Position numbers and translations under genes: made by a program
Part shown: positions 16,027 through 25,154 of the stretch, piece by piece
Layout: every line of letters starts with the position of its first letter
How positions within the stretch are numbered: position 1 is the first letter of the stretch
NCBI GenBank assembly: GCA_011526085.1
Contig: WYBC01000025.1
Location: 1-64,000 of the forward strand
Direction: 5' to 3'
DNA length: 64,000 nucleotides
Source of the DNA: Lysobacter sp.
Lineage (GTDB): Bacteria > Pseudomonadota > Gammaproteobacteria > Xanthomonadales > Xanthomonadaceae
The notes under the pieces: model-generated
What the model saw: only the letters and a program-made list of their open reading frames with translations
Database searches by the model: none
What the model was told of the DNA's origin: nothing

Positions 16027-17277
16027 ATGGAAGATTTCGACGGCAGGGAGCAGGCCGGTAGACCGAAGATGGTGGTGCTGGCCGGACCGAACGGGTCGGG
16101 CAAGAGCACGGTCACCCGGGGGCTGATGGAGGATCCCCACTTTCCGAAGGATCGTTACGTCAACGCCGACGACATCGCGAAGCGGCTCGAACAGCCGATC
16201 GAGGATGCCGAAACGCGCCGGCGATACGCCGCGGTGATCGAACCGAACATGCCGGAACTGCCCCTGGTCGGGAAGATCTGGTACATGGGCTCGCGGATGA
16301 GCGAGGAGCAGATCGCCACCGAACTTGGCCGCGGCGTCAGCAACGTCGATCAGCGCAACGGGTTCGCGGCGATCCTGGCCGACGACGCGCGCAAGGCCGA
16401 GCTGCGGGGCGGCCACGACTTCGCGTTCGAGACGGTGATGTCGACGCAGGGCAAGCTGGCGATGTTCGACGAAGCGCGCGGCAAGGGCTACGACGTCGAC
16501 ATGGTGTTCGTCACCACCGAGAGTTCGCTGATCAACCAGCAGCGCGTGCTCAACCGCGTCGCCCAGGGCGGCCACGCCGTGGACCCGGACAAGATCGCGG
16601 AGCGCTACAACCGCGCGATGCACATGCTGCCGGCCGCGCTGCAGATGGTCGAGACCGCGAGCGTCTACGACAACTCGTTCCACACGCCGGTGCTGATCGC
16701 GAAGAAGGAACGCGGCGAGATCGTGTTTCCGGAAGTGACCATGCCGACGATGGAAGACATGCAGAAGCGTCCGGAGCTGCGCAAGGAAGGGCCGCTCGGC
16801 GCCTGGTACGTCAGTTCGATGTGGCAGAGCGACTGGGCCGAGGCGCGGGAGGGCATCACCGGCCTGCAGAACCGGATCCGCGAGAACGTCCAGGCGCAGC
16901 AGCACGATTTCGACACCCTGCACGACCGCTACGCCAAGGCCGACAAGCCGATGGCGCGCGCCGACATCCAGAACGGCAGCGAGACCGCGGGCCGCGTCGT
17001 CGAAGTCACCGACCGCCACGTGCTGCAGTTCGACCGCGAGAACAATCGCTACGTCGCGCACGACCGCACCCTGCTGACGCCGGGCGTGATCGCCAACCTG
17101 CAGGAAGCGCAGGTGAGCGGCAAGGACGTGACGATCGCCTACAACTACGGGCCCGACAGCAAGCTGGTCGACCAGAACAAGACCCTGAACAAGACGCCCG
17201 AGCTCACCCAGGCCTCGCTCGATCAGTACCTGTTCGATCCTTCGTCGCGCGAAGAACCGAAGCCGAGACAGCTCTGA
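16027..17277 (+). CDS. Zeta-toxin-like kinase with C-terminal KfrB-like domain
   Basis: 416 aa. The N-terminal P-loop kinase (1-235) has Walker A GPNGSGKS (20-27), an ADDIAKRL segment following the first helix, and FETVMST (about 139), all typical of zeta-type kinases. Zeta toxins phosphorylate UDP-N-acetylglucosamine in classical cases; the substrate here is unknown. Residues about 310-385 (TAGRVVEVTDRHVLQFD... followed by VTIAYNYG) resemble the KfrB-type domain found at the end of plasmid and effector proteins. The N-terminal kinase is interrupted by a longer than usual insert with EPNMPELPLVGKIWYMGSRM. It is directly preceded by the 60-aa candidate partner. No signal peptide is visible. 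Confidence 0.75.
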   Translation: MEDFDGREQAGRPKMVVLAGPNGSGKSTVTRGLMEDPHFPKDRYVNADDIAKRLEQPIEDAETRRRYAAVIEPNMPELPLVGKIWYMGSRMSEEQIATELGRGVSNVDQRNGFAAILADDARKAELRGGHDFAFETVMSTQGKLAMFDEARGKGYDVDMVFVTTESSLINQQRVLNRVAQGGHAVDPDKIAERYNRAMHMLPAALQMVETASVYDNSFHTPVLIAKKERGEIVFPEVTMPTMEDMQKRPELRKEGPLGAWYVSSMWQSDWAEAREGITGLQNRIRENVQAQQHDFDTLHDRYAKADKPMARADIQNGSETAGRVVEVTDRHVLQFDRENNRYVAHDRTLLTPGVIANLQEAQVSGKDVTIAYNYGPDSKLVDQNKTLNKTPELTQASLDQYLFDPSSREEPKPRQL

Positions 17278-17284
17278 GTCCCCG

Positions 17285-17310
17285 CGCCCGCGCCGCGACC
17301 GGCGCGGGCG
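17285..17310. terminator. GC hairpin between zeta-like gene and the feo cluster
   Basis: CGCCCGCGCC (17285-17294) pairs with GGCGCGGGCG (17301-17310). It lies 7 bp after the zeta-like stop and 25 bp from the convergent feo-cluster end. There is no T tract, so intrinsic termination is weakly supported. Confidence 0.4.
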
Positions 17311-17334
17311 TTCCGGCGCAAGGGGTCGGCGGGA

Positions 17335-17586
17335 TCAGCGGTCGCGCGGCCCGCAGTCGTTGCAGCCGCCGCAACCGTCCGCGACGGACATCGGCATGGG
17401 CGCGATCCGGCGCCCGCATGCGCGCAGCCATGCCGGACGCCCTTCGCGCACCAGCGGCAGCGCGAGCGCGATGCGCAGGCGCCGCGCGGCGGCCGGCGCC
17501 TGCTTGCGGAACACCACCCACGCGCTGACCGCGACCGCCAGGGCCACGATCAGGTACTGCAGCGTCAGCGAGGCCTGCGGCGACAC
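17335..17586 (-). CDS. Small FeoB-associated membrane protein with Cys-rich tail (DUF6587-like)
   Basis: 83 aa starting at GTG 17586, immediately after the feoB stop (17588). It has one membrane helix (about residues 8-25), a basic middle part and a C-terminal cysteine cluster GCGGCNDCG. A single-helix protein with a Gly/Cys tail downstream of feoB is recurrent in Xanthomonadaceae. It may take the place of FeoC, but the fold differs and the metal-binding role is an inference. The longer reading back to 17640 lies inside feoB and is not preferred. Confidence 0.75.
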   Translation of the reverse strand: MSPQASLTLQYLIVALAVAVSAWVVFRKQAPAAARRLRIALALPLVREGRPAWLRACGRRIAPMPMSVADGCGGCNDCGPRDR

Positions 17587-17587
17587 C

Positions 17588-19450
17588 TCAGCCCGCCCCC
17601 AGCGCGACCGCGAGCTGATAGGTGACGAACGAAGCCGCATAGGCCAGACCGAACAGGTAGACGATCGCGACGATCATTTTCTGCGCGGAGTTGGTCTCGC
17701 GCTTGATCGTCGCCAGCGTGGAAATGCACATCGGCGCGTAGATGTACCAGACCAGCAGCGACAGCGCGGTGGCCAGCGACCAGTCCTGCGCGATCAGCGG
17801 CGACAGCGCCTGCGCGGCGATGTCGTCGTTGGCCGCGGACACCGCGTACACGGTCGCCAGAGACGACACCGCCACTTCGCGCGCGGCGAGGCCCGGAATC
17901 AGCGCGATGCAGATCCGCCAGTCGAAACCCAGGGGCGCGAACACGACCGTCATCGCCTGGCCGATGCGGCCGGCGAAGCTGTAATTGATGGCCGGGCCGA
18001 CGGCGTCCGCGGGCGCACCCGGGAACGACAGCAGGAACCACAGCAGAATGGTCAGCGCGAGGATGATGCCGCCCACGCGCTTGAGGAAGATCATCATGCG
18101 CTCCCACAGGCCGATCAGCAGGTCGCGCGGATTGGGGATGCGGTACGACGGCAGTTCCAGCAGCAGCGCGTGCTCGCCCTTGTCCCGGCGCCAGCGTTTC
18201 ATCACCGTCGCCACCAGCAGCGCGCTGACGATCGCGGCCGCGTACAGGCCGAACAGCACCAACCCCTGCAGATTGAACACGCCGGCGACTTCGCGGCGGG
18301 GAATGAAGGCGCCGATCAGCAGCGCGTACACCGGCAACCGCGCGGAGCAGGTCATCAGCGGCGCGACCAGGATCGTCGCGAGGCGATCGCGCGGGTCCTG
18401 GATGCTGCGGGTGGCCATGATACCGGGCACCGCGCAGGCGAAGCTCGACAGCAGCGGAATGAAGCTGCGACCGGAGAGCCCGGCCTTGTGCATCATCCGG
18501 TCGAGCAGGAACGCCGCGCGCGGCAGATAGCCGGACTCCTCCAGCGCGAGGATGAAGGCGAACAGGATGAGGATCTGCGGCAGGAAGATGACGACGCCGC
18601 CGAGACCGGCGATCACACCGTCGACGATCAGGCTTTTCAGCGGCCCTTCGGGCATCGCCGCGCCGACGCGCTCGCCCAGCCAGACGGTCGCGAGGTCGAT
18701 CGCGTCCATCAGCGGCGTGGCCCAGGCGTACACCGCCTGGAAGATCAGGAACATCACCAGCGCCAGGGTGACCAGACCGATCGCCGGATGCAGCAGCCAG
18801 CGGTCGAGCGCATCGTCCACCCGCGCGGTGCGCGTGGGCATCCGCACCGCCAGATCGATCAGGCGCCGGGTCTCGGCATGCAGATCCGCCCCTTCGGCCA
18901 TGCCGTGCGCGGGCGGATGCAGGCTGCCGGCCATGGCGTCGAGCTGCGCGAGCAGCGCCTGGCCACCGTCGCGGCGCACGGCCACGGTCTCCACCACGGG
19001 AACGCCGAGCTCGCGCTGCAGCGCCGGCAGGTCGATCTCGATGCCGCGACGTTTCGCGGCGTCCATCATGTTCACCGCCAGCACCATCGGCTTGCCAAGA
19101 GCGCGGACTTCCAGCGCGAAGCGCAGGTGCAGGCGCAGGTTGGTGGCGTCGACCACACAGACCAGCAGATCGGGCGCCGGCTCGCCCGGATAGAAGCCGC
19201 GGCAGATGTCGCGGGTCACCGCTTCGTCCAGACTCGCCGCGTGCAGGCTGTAGGCGCCGGGCAGATCCAGCAGCACCCATGGCCGGCCGGCCGGGGTCTG
19301 CAACCGGCCTTCCTTGCGCTCGACGGTCACCCCCGCGTAATTCGCGACCTTCTGGCGGCTGCCGGTGAGCAGGTTGAACAAGGCGGTCTTGCCGCAGTTG
19401 GGATTGCCGACCAGCGCCAGCCGCGGCGCCTGTGCCGAGCCTGCGCTCAC
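17588..19450 (-). CDS. feoB: Ferrous iron transporter FeoB
   Basis: 620 aa, shorter than the E. coli protein (773) but within the range of the compact FeoB class. The N-terminal G domain has GNPNCGKT (15-22), DLPGAYSL (G3) and NMMD (G4). The membrane part contains two Gate motifs with the conserved cysteines (FACAVPGIMATR; LMTCSARLPVY) followed by AREVAVSSLATVY and APMCISTLATI. It imports Fe2+ across the inner membrane with GTP hydrolysis. GTG start at 19450 overlaps the feoA stop by 4 bp (GTGA). Confidence 0.95.
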   Translation of the reverse strand: MSAGSAQAPRLALVGNPNCGKTALFNLLTGSRQKVANYAGVTVERKEGRLQTPAGRPWVLLDLPGAYSLHAASLDEAVTRDICRGFYPGEPAPDLLVCVVDATNLRLHLRFALEVRALGKPMVLAVNMMDAAKRRGIEIDLPALQRELGVPVVETVAVRRDGGQALLAQLDAMAGSLHPPAHGMAEGADLHAETRRLIDLAVRMPTRTARVDDALDRWLLHPAIGLVTLALVMFLIFQAVYAWATPLMDAIDLATVWLGERVGAAMPEGPLKSLIVDGVIAGLGGVVIFLPQILILFAFILALEESGYLPRAAFLLDRMMHKAGLSGRSFIPLLSSFACAVPGIMATRSIQDPRDRLATILVAPLMTCSARLPVYALLIGAFIPRREVAGVFNLQGLVLFGLYAAAIVSALLVATVMKRWRRDKGEHALLLELPSYRIPNPRDLLIGLWERMMIFLKRVGGIILALTILLWFLLSFPGAPADAVGPAINYSFAGRIGQAMTVVFAPLGFDWRICIALIPGLAAREVAVSSLATVYAVSAANDDIAAQALSPLIAQDWSLATALSLLVWYIYAPMCISTLATIKRETNSAQKMIVAIVYLFGLAYAASFVTYQLAVALGAG

Positions 19451-19692
19451 GCCGCCGCCTCTTCGCGCAGTCGCACCCGTGCGGCCTCGTTGTGGCGCAG
19501 GGCGAAGCGCGTGTAACCGATCTGGACCAGCAGCGGCTCGGCGCCGAACGGCCCGGCGGCCACGATTTCCACCGGCTCGCCGGAGACGAATCCCAACTCG
19601 CGCAGTCGCCGCGCGATGTTGTCGTGCGGGTCCTGGTCCAGCACCTCGTCGACGACGGCGCGGGTGCGTGGCGGCAGCTCGTTCAGCTTCAC
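19447..19692 (-). CDS. feoA: Ferrous iron transport accessory protein FeoA
   Basis: 81-aa SH3-like FeoA protein: VKLNELPPRTRAVV at the N-terminus, then ARRLRELGFVSGEPVEIV and a C-terminal FALRHNEAARVRL strand. It supports FeoB GTPase-driven iron uptake in the cytoplasm. I choose GTG 19692 because GGAG (19702-19699) lies 6 bases upstream. The alternative TTG at 19704 would overlap that ribosome site. The Fur-type box at 19704-19722 is just upstream, so the feoA-feoB-small-gene operon is probably iron-repressed. Confidence 0.9.
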   Translation of the reverse strand: MKLNELPPRTRAVVDEVLDQDPHDNIARRLRELGFVSGEPVEIVAAGPFGAEPLLVQIGYTRFALRHNEAARVRLREEAAA

Positions 19693-19703
19693 AGACCGCT
19701 CCA

Positions 19704-19722
19704 AATAAGAATTGTTCTCATT
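19704..19722. promoter_or_regulatory. Fur-type box upstream of feoA
   Basis: AATAAGAATTGTTCTCATT matches the gammaproteobacterial Fur consensus (AATGAGAATCATTCTCATT type) at 15 of 19 positions and is an imperfect palindrome. It lies immediately upstream of the feoA ribosome site, where bound Fur would block initiation. Confidence 0.8.
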
Positions 19723-19855
19723 CTATACCAGCCGGCGGAGCGCGGAACCGATCCGGATCAAATTCGCGACCGGAACGGCGACCGGCATCGCCACTGCAGG
19801 CGAACGGATATCATTCGGCACTCCGCAATCATGGACCAGAACAGGGGATCCGCGC

Positions 19856-20638
19856 ATGTCAGACGCGCTGCAGCACCATCGCAATGGGCCCATCGTGCGG
19901 CTGCGCCTGCACCGGCCCGACCTGCACAACGCCTTCGACGCCGACCTGATCGGCACCCTGACCGCCGCGTTGATCGCGGTCGGCGAAGACCGCACGGTGC
20001 GGGTGGTCGTCCTCGAAGGCGCGGGCCCCAGCTTCTCCGCCGGCGCGGACCTGAACTGGATGCGCGGCATGGCCACCGCCACCGAGGACGAGAACCGGAC
20101 CGACGCCCTGGCCCTCGCACGGCTGATGCGGATCCTCGACGAACTGCCGCATCCCACGATCGCCCGGGTCCACGGCGCGGCCTTCGGCGGCGGCGTCGGG
20201 CTCATCGCCTGCTGCGACATGGCCATCGGCGTGCCGGAAGCGAAATTCGGCCTGACCGAAAGCAAGCTCGGCCTGCTGCCCGCGGTGATCTCGCCGTATG
20301 TCGTCGATGCGATCGGCGCGCGCCAGGCCCGGCGCTGGTTCGCGTCGGCGGAAATCTTCGACGCGGCCGAGGCGCAGCGGATCGGCCTGCTGCATGCGGT
20401 GGTTTCCGCGGATGCGCTCGATGCCGCGGTGAACCGCCAGATCGATCTGCTGCTGAAGGCCGGGCCGTTCGCGGCCAGCCATGCCAAGTCGCTGGTGCGC
20501 CGCGTCGCCGCCAGTCACGACCGCAGCCGCGTCGACCGCGACAACGCCGACCTCATCGCGCGCCTGCGGGTGTCCCCCGAAGGCCAGGAAGGCCTGGCCG
20601 CGTTCCTCGAAAAGCGCAAGGCCGGCTGGGCGCCCTGA
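19856..20638 (+). CDS. liuC: Enoyl-CoA hydratase/isomerase family, probable 3-methylglutaconyl-CoA hydratase
   Basis: 260-aa crotonase-fold enzyme. The first oxyanion-hole region is FSAGADLNWMR (about 58-70), the second HGAAFGGGVGLIACCDMAIG (about 102-122), and the sequence EAKFGLTESKLGLLPAVISPYVV is characteristic of the methylglutaconyl-CoA hydratase (LiuC/AtuE-like) branch. It hydrates 3-methylglutaconyl-CoA to HMG-CoA in leucine degradation. The operon context with mccA and the HMG-CoA lyase supports this over a general fatty-acid role. It is divergent from feoA. Confidence 0.87.
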   Translation: MSDALQHHRNGPIVRLRLHRPDLHNAFDADLIGTLTAALIAVGEDRTVRVVVLEGAGPSFSAGADLNWMRGMATATEDENRTDALALARLMRILDELPHPTIARVHGAAFGGGVGLIACCDMAIGVPEAKFGLTESKLGLLPAVISPYVVDAIGARQARRWFASAEIFDAAEAQRIGLLHAVVSADALDAAVNRQIDLLLKAGPFAASHAKSLVRRVAASHDRSRVDRDNADLIARLRVSPEGQEGLAAFLEKRKAGWAP

Positions 20639-20672
20639 GCCCGCCTCCCCTCTCCCCGACAGGAGCGATCGC

Positions 20673-21071
20673 ATGCTGGACCATCTCGGCTTCACCGTCG
20701 TCGATTACCCGCGCAGCCGCGCCTTCTACCGCAAGGCGCTCGCGCCGCTGGGCTTCGACGTGGTCATGGACGTGAGCCGCGAGATGAGCGGCGGCTACGA
20801 AGGCTGCGGCTTCGGCCCGCCGGGGCGTCCGCAGTTCTGGATCGGCACCGGCACCGGCGCACCCGGGCACGGCATGCACATCGCCTTCAGCGCCGGCACC
20901 CGCGCCGAGGTCGACGCCTTCCACGCCGCAGCGCTCGCCGCCGGCGGCACCGACAACGGCGCGCCCGGCCTGCGTCCGCAGTACCACGCCAACTACTACG
21001 GCGCGTTCGTCATCGATCCCGACGGCCACAACATCGAAGCCGTCTGCCACGCGCCGGAACAGGGCGCATGA
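20673..21071 (+). CDS. VOC/glyoxalase-family protein
   Basis: 132-aa protein with the beta-alpha-beta-beta-beta pattern of the vicinal oxygen chelate superfamily: HLGFTVVDYPRSRAFYRKALAPLGF at the N-terminus and FVIDPDGHNIEAVCH at the C-terminus. Candidate metal ligands include His4 and the C-terminal Glu. AGGAGCG precedes the ATG. Its substrate is unknown. The last 4 bp overlap the start of the cupin gene within the leucine-catabolic operon. Confidence 0.85.
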   Translation: MLDHLGFTVVDYPRSRAFYRKALAPLGFDVVMDVSREMSGGYEGCGFGPPGRPQFWIGTGTGAPGHGMHIAFSAGTRAEVDAFHAAALAAGGTDNGAPGLRPQYHANYYGAFVIDPDGHNIEAVCHAPEQGA

Positions 21072-21601
21072 GCGACACCGCACGCGCGCCCGTCCCCGGC
21101 GCCGGGATCATCAATCTCGACGCGCTCGAATTCGTCGGCCTGCGCGAACGCGCGCGGGCGCGCGGACAGAGCGAACCGCCGGCGCGCTTCGACGCGCAGC
21201 TCGGCCCGATCGGCGAGAAGATCGGGGCCAGGAAGCTGGGCTGCAATCTCACCGTGATTCCTCCGGGCAAGGCCGCGTTTCCGCAGCACAGCCATCGCGT
21301 CAACGAGGAACTGTTCTTCATCGTCGAAGGCAGCGGCGAACTGCGGCTCGGCGACGCGGTGCATGCGGTGCGCGCGGGCGACGTGATCGCCTGTCCGCCC
21401 GGCGGCCCCGAAACCGCGCACCAGTTCGTCAACACCGGCGACGCGCCGCTGAAATTCCTCGCCGTGAGCACGATGGAATATCCCGACGTCTGCGAGTATC
21501 CGGATTCGAACAAGTTCCTCGTCCGCACCGGCTTCGCCGCCGACGATTTCTTCACCATCGGCAGGCGCGGCGAAGCGCTCGATTACTGGGATTCCGAATA
21601 G
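21068..21601 (+). CDS. Cupin-domain protein
   Basis: 177 aa with a single cupin barrel: HSHRVNEELFFIVEGSGEL (cupin motif 1, two His and one Glu as metal ligands, about residues 76-95) and CPPGGPETAHQFVNTG (motif 2). The C-terminal extension (PDVCEYPDSNKFLV onward) is typical of a group of uncharacterised bacterial cupins. Translational coupling to the VOC gene and a 3-bp gap to mccA place it in the operon. Reaction unknown. Confidence 0.85.
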   Translation: MSDTARAPVPGAGIINLDALEFVGLRERARARGQSEPPARFDAQLGPIGEKIGARKLGCNLTVIPPGKAAFPQHSHRVNEELFFIVEGSGELRLGDAVHAVRAGDVIACPPGGPETAHQFVNTGDAPLKFLAVSTMEYPDVCEYPDSNKFLVRTGFAADDFFTIGRRGEALDYWDSE

Positions 21602-21604
21602 CCC

Positions 21605-23664
<2,060 letters not shown>

Positions 23665-23668
<4 letters not shown>

Positions 23669-24246
23669 GCCTGCGCGACGCGGCGCTCGCCTTCGCATTG
23701 CTGGCCCTCTCCGCCTGCGTCACCTTCGAGCGCGCGCCGGTCGCGACGCTCGCCTGCGATCCCGCGCTGGCCGGGCAGTGGCGACCGATCAAGGACGGTC
23801 CACAGGACCGCGTCATCGAGGTCGCCGCGGACTGCACCGTGCGCTGGCCGGAAGACGACGGCGGCACCTACACCACGACGCTCGAAGGCTTCGCTCTGGG
23901 CGAATCCCGTTATCTCGTGTTCGCGCCGGCCATCGCCGACCGGCTGATGGGTGCCGGTGGCGACATGCTGCGGAACGCGCCGGCAGGCAGCGTCTTCATG
24001 GTCCGTTACCGCATCGATGGCGATCGCGCCACGGTCTGGCTGGCGGATGCGGACGAAGCGATGCGCCCTGCGGCCAAGGGCCTGGCGAGAGGCCGTCGCC
24101 TCGACGCATCGAACGTCCACGTCGAAGGCAGCCGCAAGGCCATCGCGGCGCTGCTGCGCGCGCGCGGCGAAACCCTGTTCGACATCGACGCGAACGGCCG
24201 CGGCGCACTGACGCTGCAGCGCATCGCACCGGAGACCACGCCATGA
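23665..24246 (+). CDS. Small lipoprotein inserted in the leucine-catabolic operon
   Basis: 193-aa predicted lipoprotein. Signal peptide MSLRDAALAFALLALSAC with lipidated Cys18. The mature part is small and mixed alpha/beta with a WRPIKDGPQDR segment and no known motif. It overlaps mccA by 4 bp upstream and the HMG-CoA lyase gene by 4 bp downstream, so it is locked into the operon. Why an envelope lipoprotein sits between two cytoplasmic enzymes is unclear; it may simply be co-regulated. Confidence 0.75.
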
Positions 24247-25154
24247 CCGACGCGGTCCGCATCGTCGAAGTCGGTCCCCGCGACGGCCTGCAGAACGAAA
24301 AGACCCTGGTGCCCGCGGCGGCGAAGATCGAACTGATCGATCGTCTCTCGGCCACGGGCCTGCGCAGCGTCGAGGCCACCAGCTTCGTCAGCCCGCGCTG
24401 GGTGCCGCAGCTCGCCGACGCCGCCGAAGTGTATGTCGGCATCGCCAAACGCCCCGGCGTGCGCTACCCGGTGCTGGTGCCGAACGAACAGGGTTACGAG
24501 CGCGCGCGCGCCGTCGGCGTCGACGAGATCGCGGTGTTCACCGCCGCCTCCGAAGCCTTCAACCTGCGCAACATCAACGCCTCGATCGAAGCGTCGCTGC
24601 AGCGCTTCGCGCCGGTGATCGAACGCGCGCAGGCCGACGGCGTCGCCGTGCGCGGCTACGTGTCCACGGTGCTCGGCTGCCCCTACCAGGGCGACGTGCC
24701 GCTCGCGGACGTGGTGCGCGTGGCGAAGGCGCTGCACGCGATGGGCTGCTACGAAATCTCGCTGGGCGACACCATCGGCATCGGCACGCCATCGAAAGCG
24801 GCGGCGATGCTGCGCGCGGTGGCGGGCGAAGTGCCGATGGCCGCGCTGGCGGTGCATTTCCACGACACCTACGGCCAGGCGCTGGCGAACCTGCTGGCCT
24901 GCCTCGACGCCGGCGTGCGGGTGGTCGACGCCGCCGTCTCCGGCACCGGGGGCTGCCCGTACGCGAAAGGCGCCAGCGGCAATGTCGCGACCGAGGATGT
25001 GGCGTATATGCTGCAGGGCATGGGCTTCGACACCGGCATCGATCTCGACGCGCTCAGCGACACCGGTCGCTGGCTGTCGCGGCTGCTCGGGCGCGACACC
25101 GGCAGCAAGGTGACGCGGGCGCGCGGCGACGCTTCGGGGAGCGCCGCCGCATGA
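24243..25154 (+). CDS. Hydroxymethylglutaryl-CoA lyase
   Basis: 303-aa HMGL-like TIM-barrel enzyme. It starts with IVEVGPRDGLQNEK (metal-ligand Asp), includes VEATSFVSPRWVPQ, HFHDTYGQALAN and the signature GCPYAKGASGNVATEDV, whose Cys is the active-site residue. It cleaves HMG-CoA to acetoacetate and acetyl-CoA, the last step of leucine degradation. It overlaps the preceding lipoprotein gene and the following c-di-GMP gene by 4 bp each. Confidence 0.94.
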   Translation: MTDAVRIVEVGPRDGLQNEKTLVPAAAKIELIDRLSATGLRSVEATSFVSPRWVPQLADAAEVYVGIAKRPGVRYPVLVPNEQGYERARAVGVDEIAVFTAASEAFNLRNINASIEASLQRFAPVIERAQADGVAVRGYVSTVLGCPYQGDVPLADVVRVAKALHAMGCYEISLGDTIGIGTPSKAAAMLRAVAGEVPMAALAVHFHDTYGQALANLLACLDAGVRVVDAAVSGTGGCPYAKGASGNVATEDVAYMLQGMGFDTGIDLDALSDTGRWLSRLLGRDTGSKVTRARGDASGSAAA

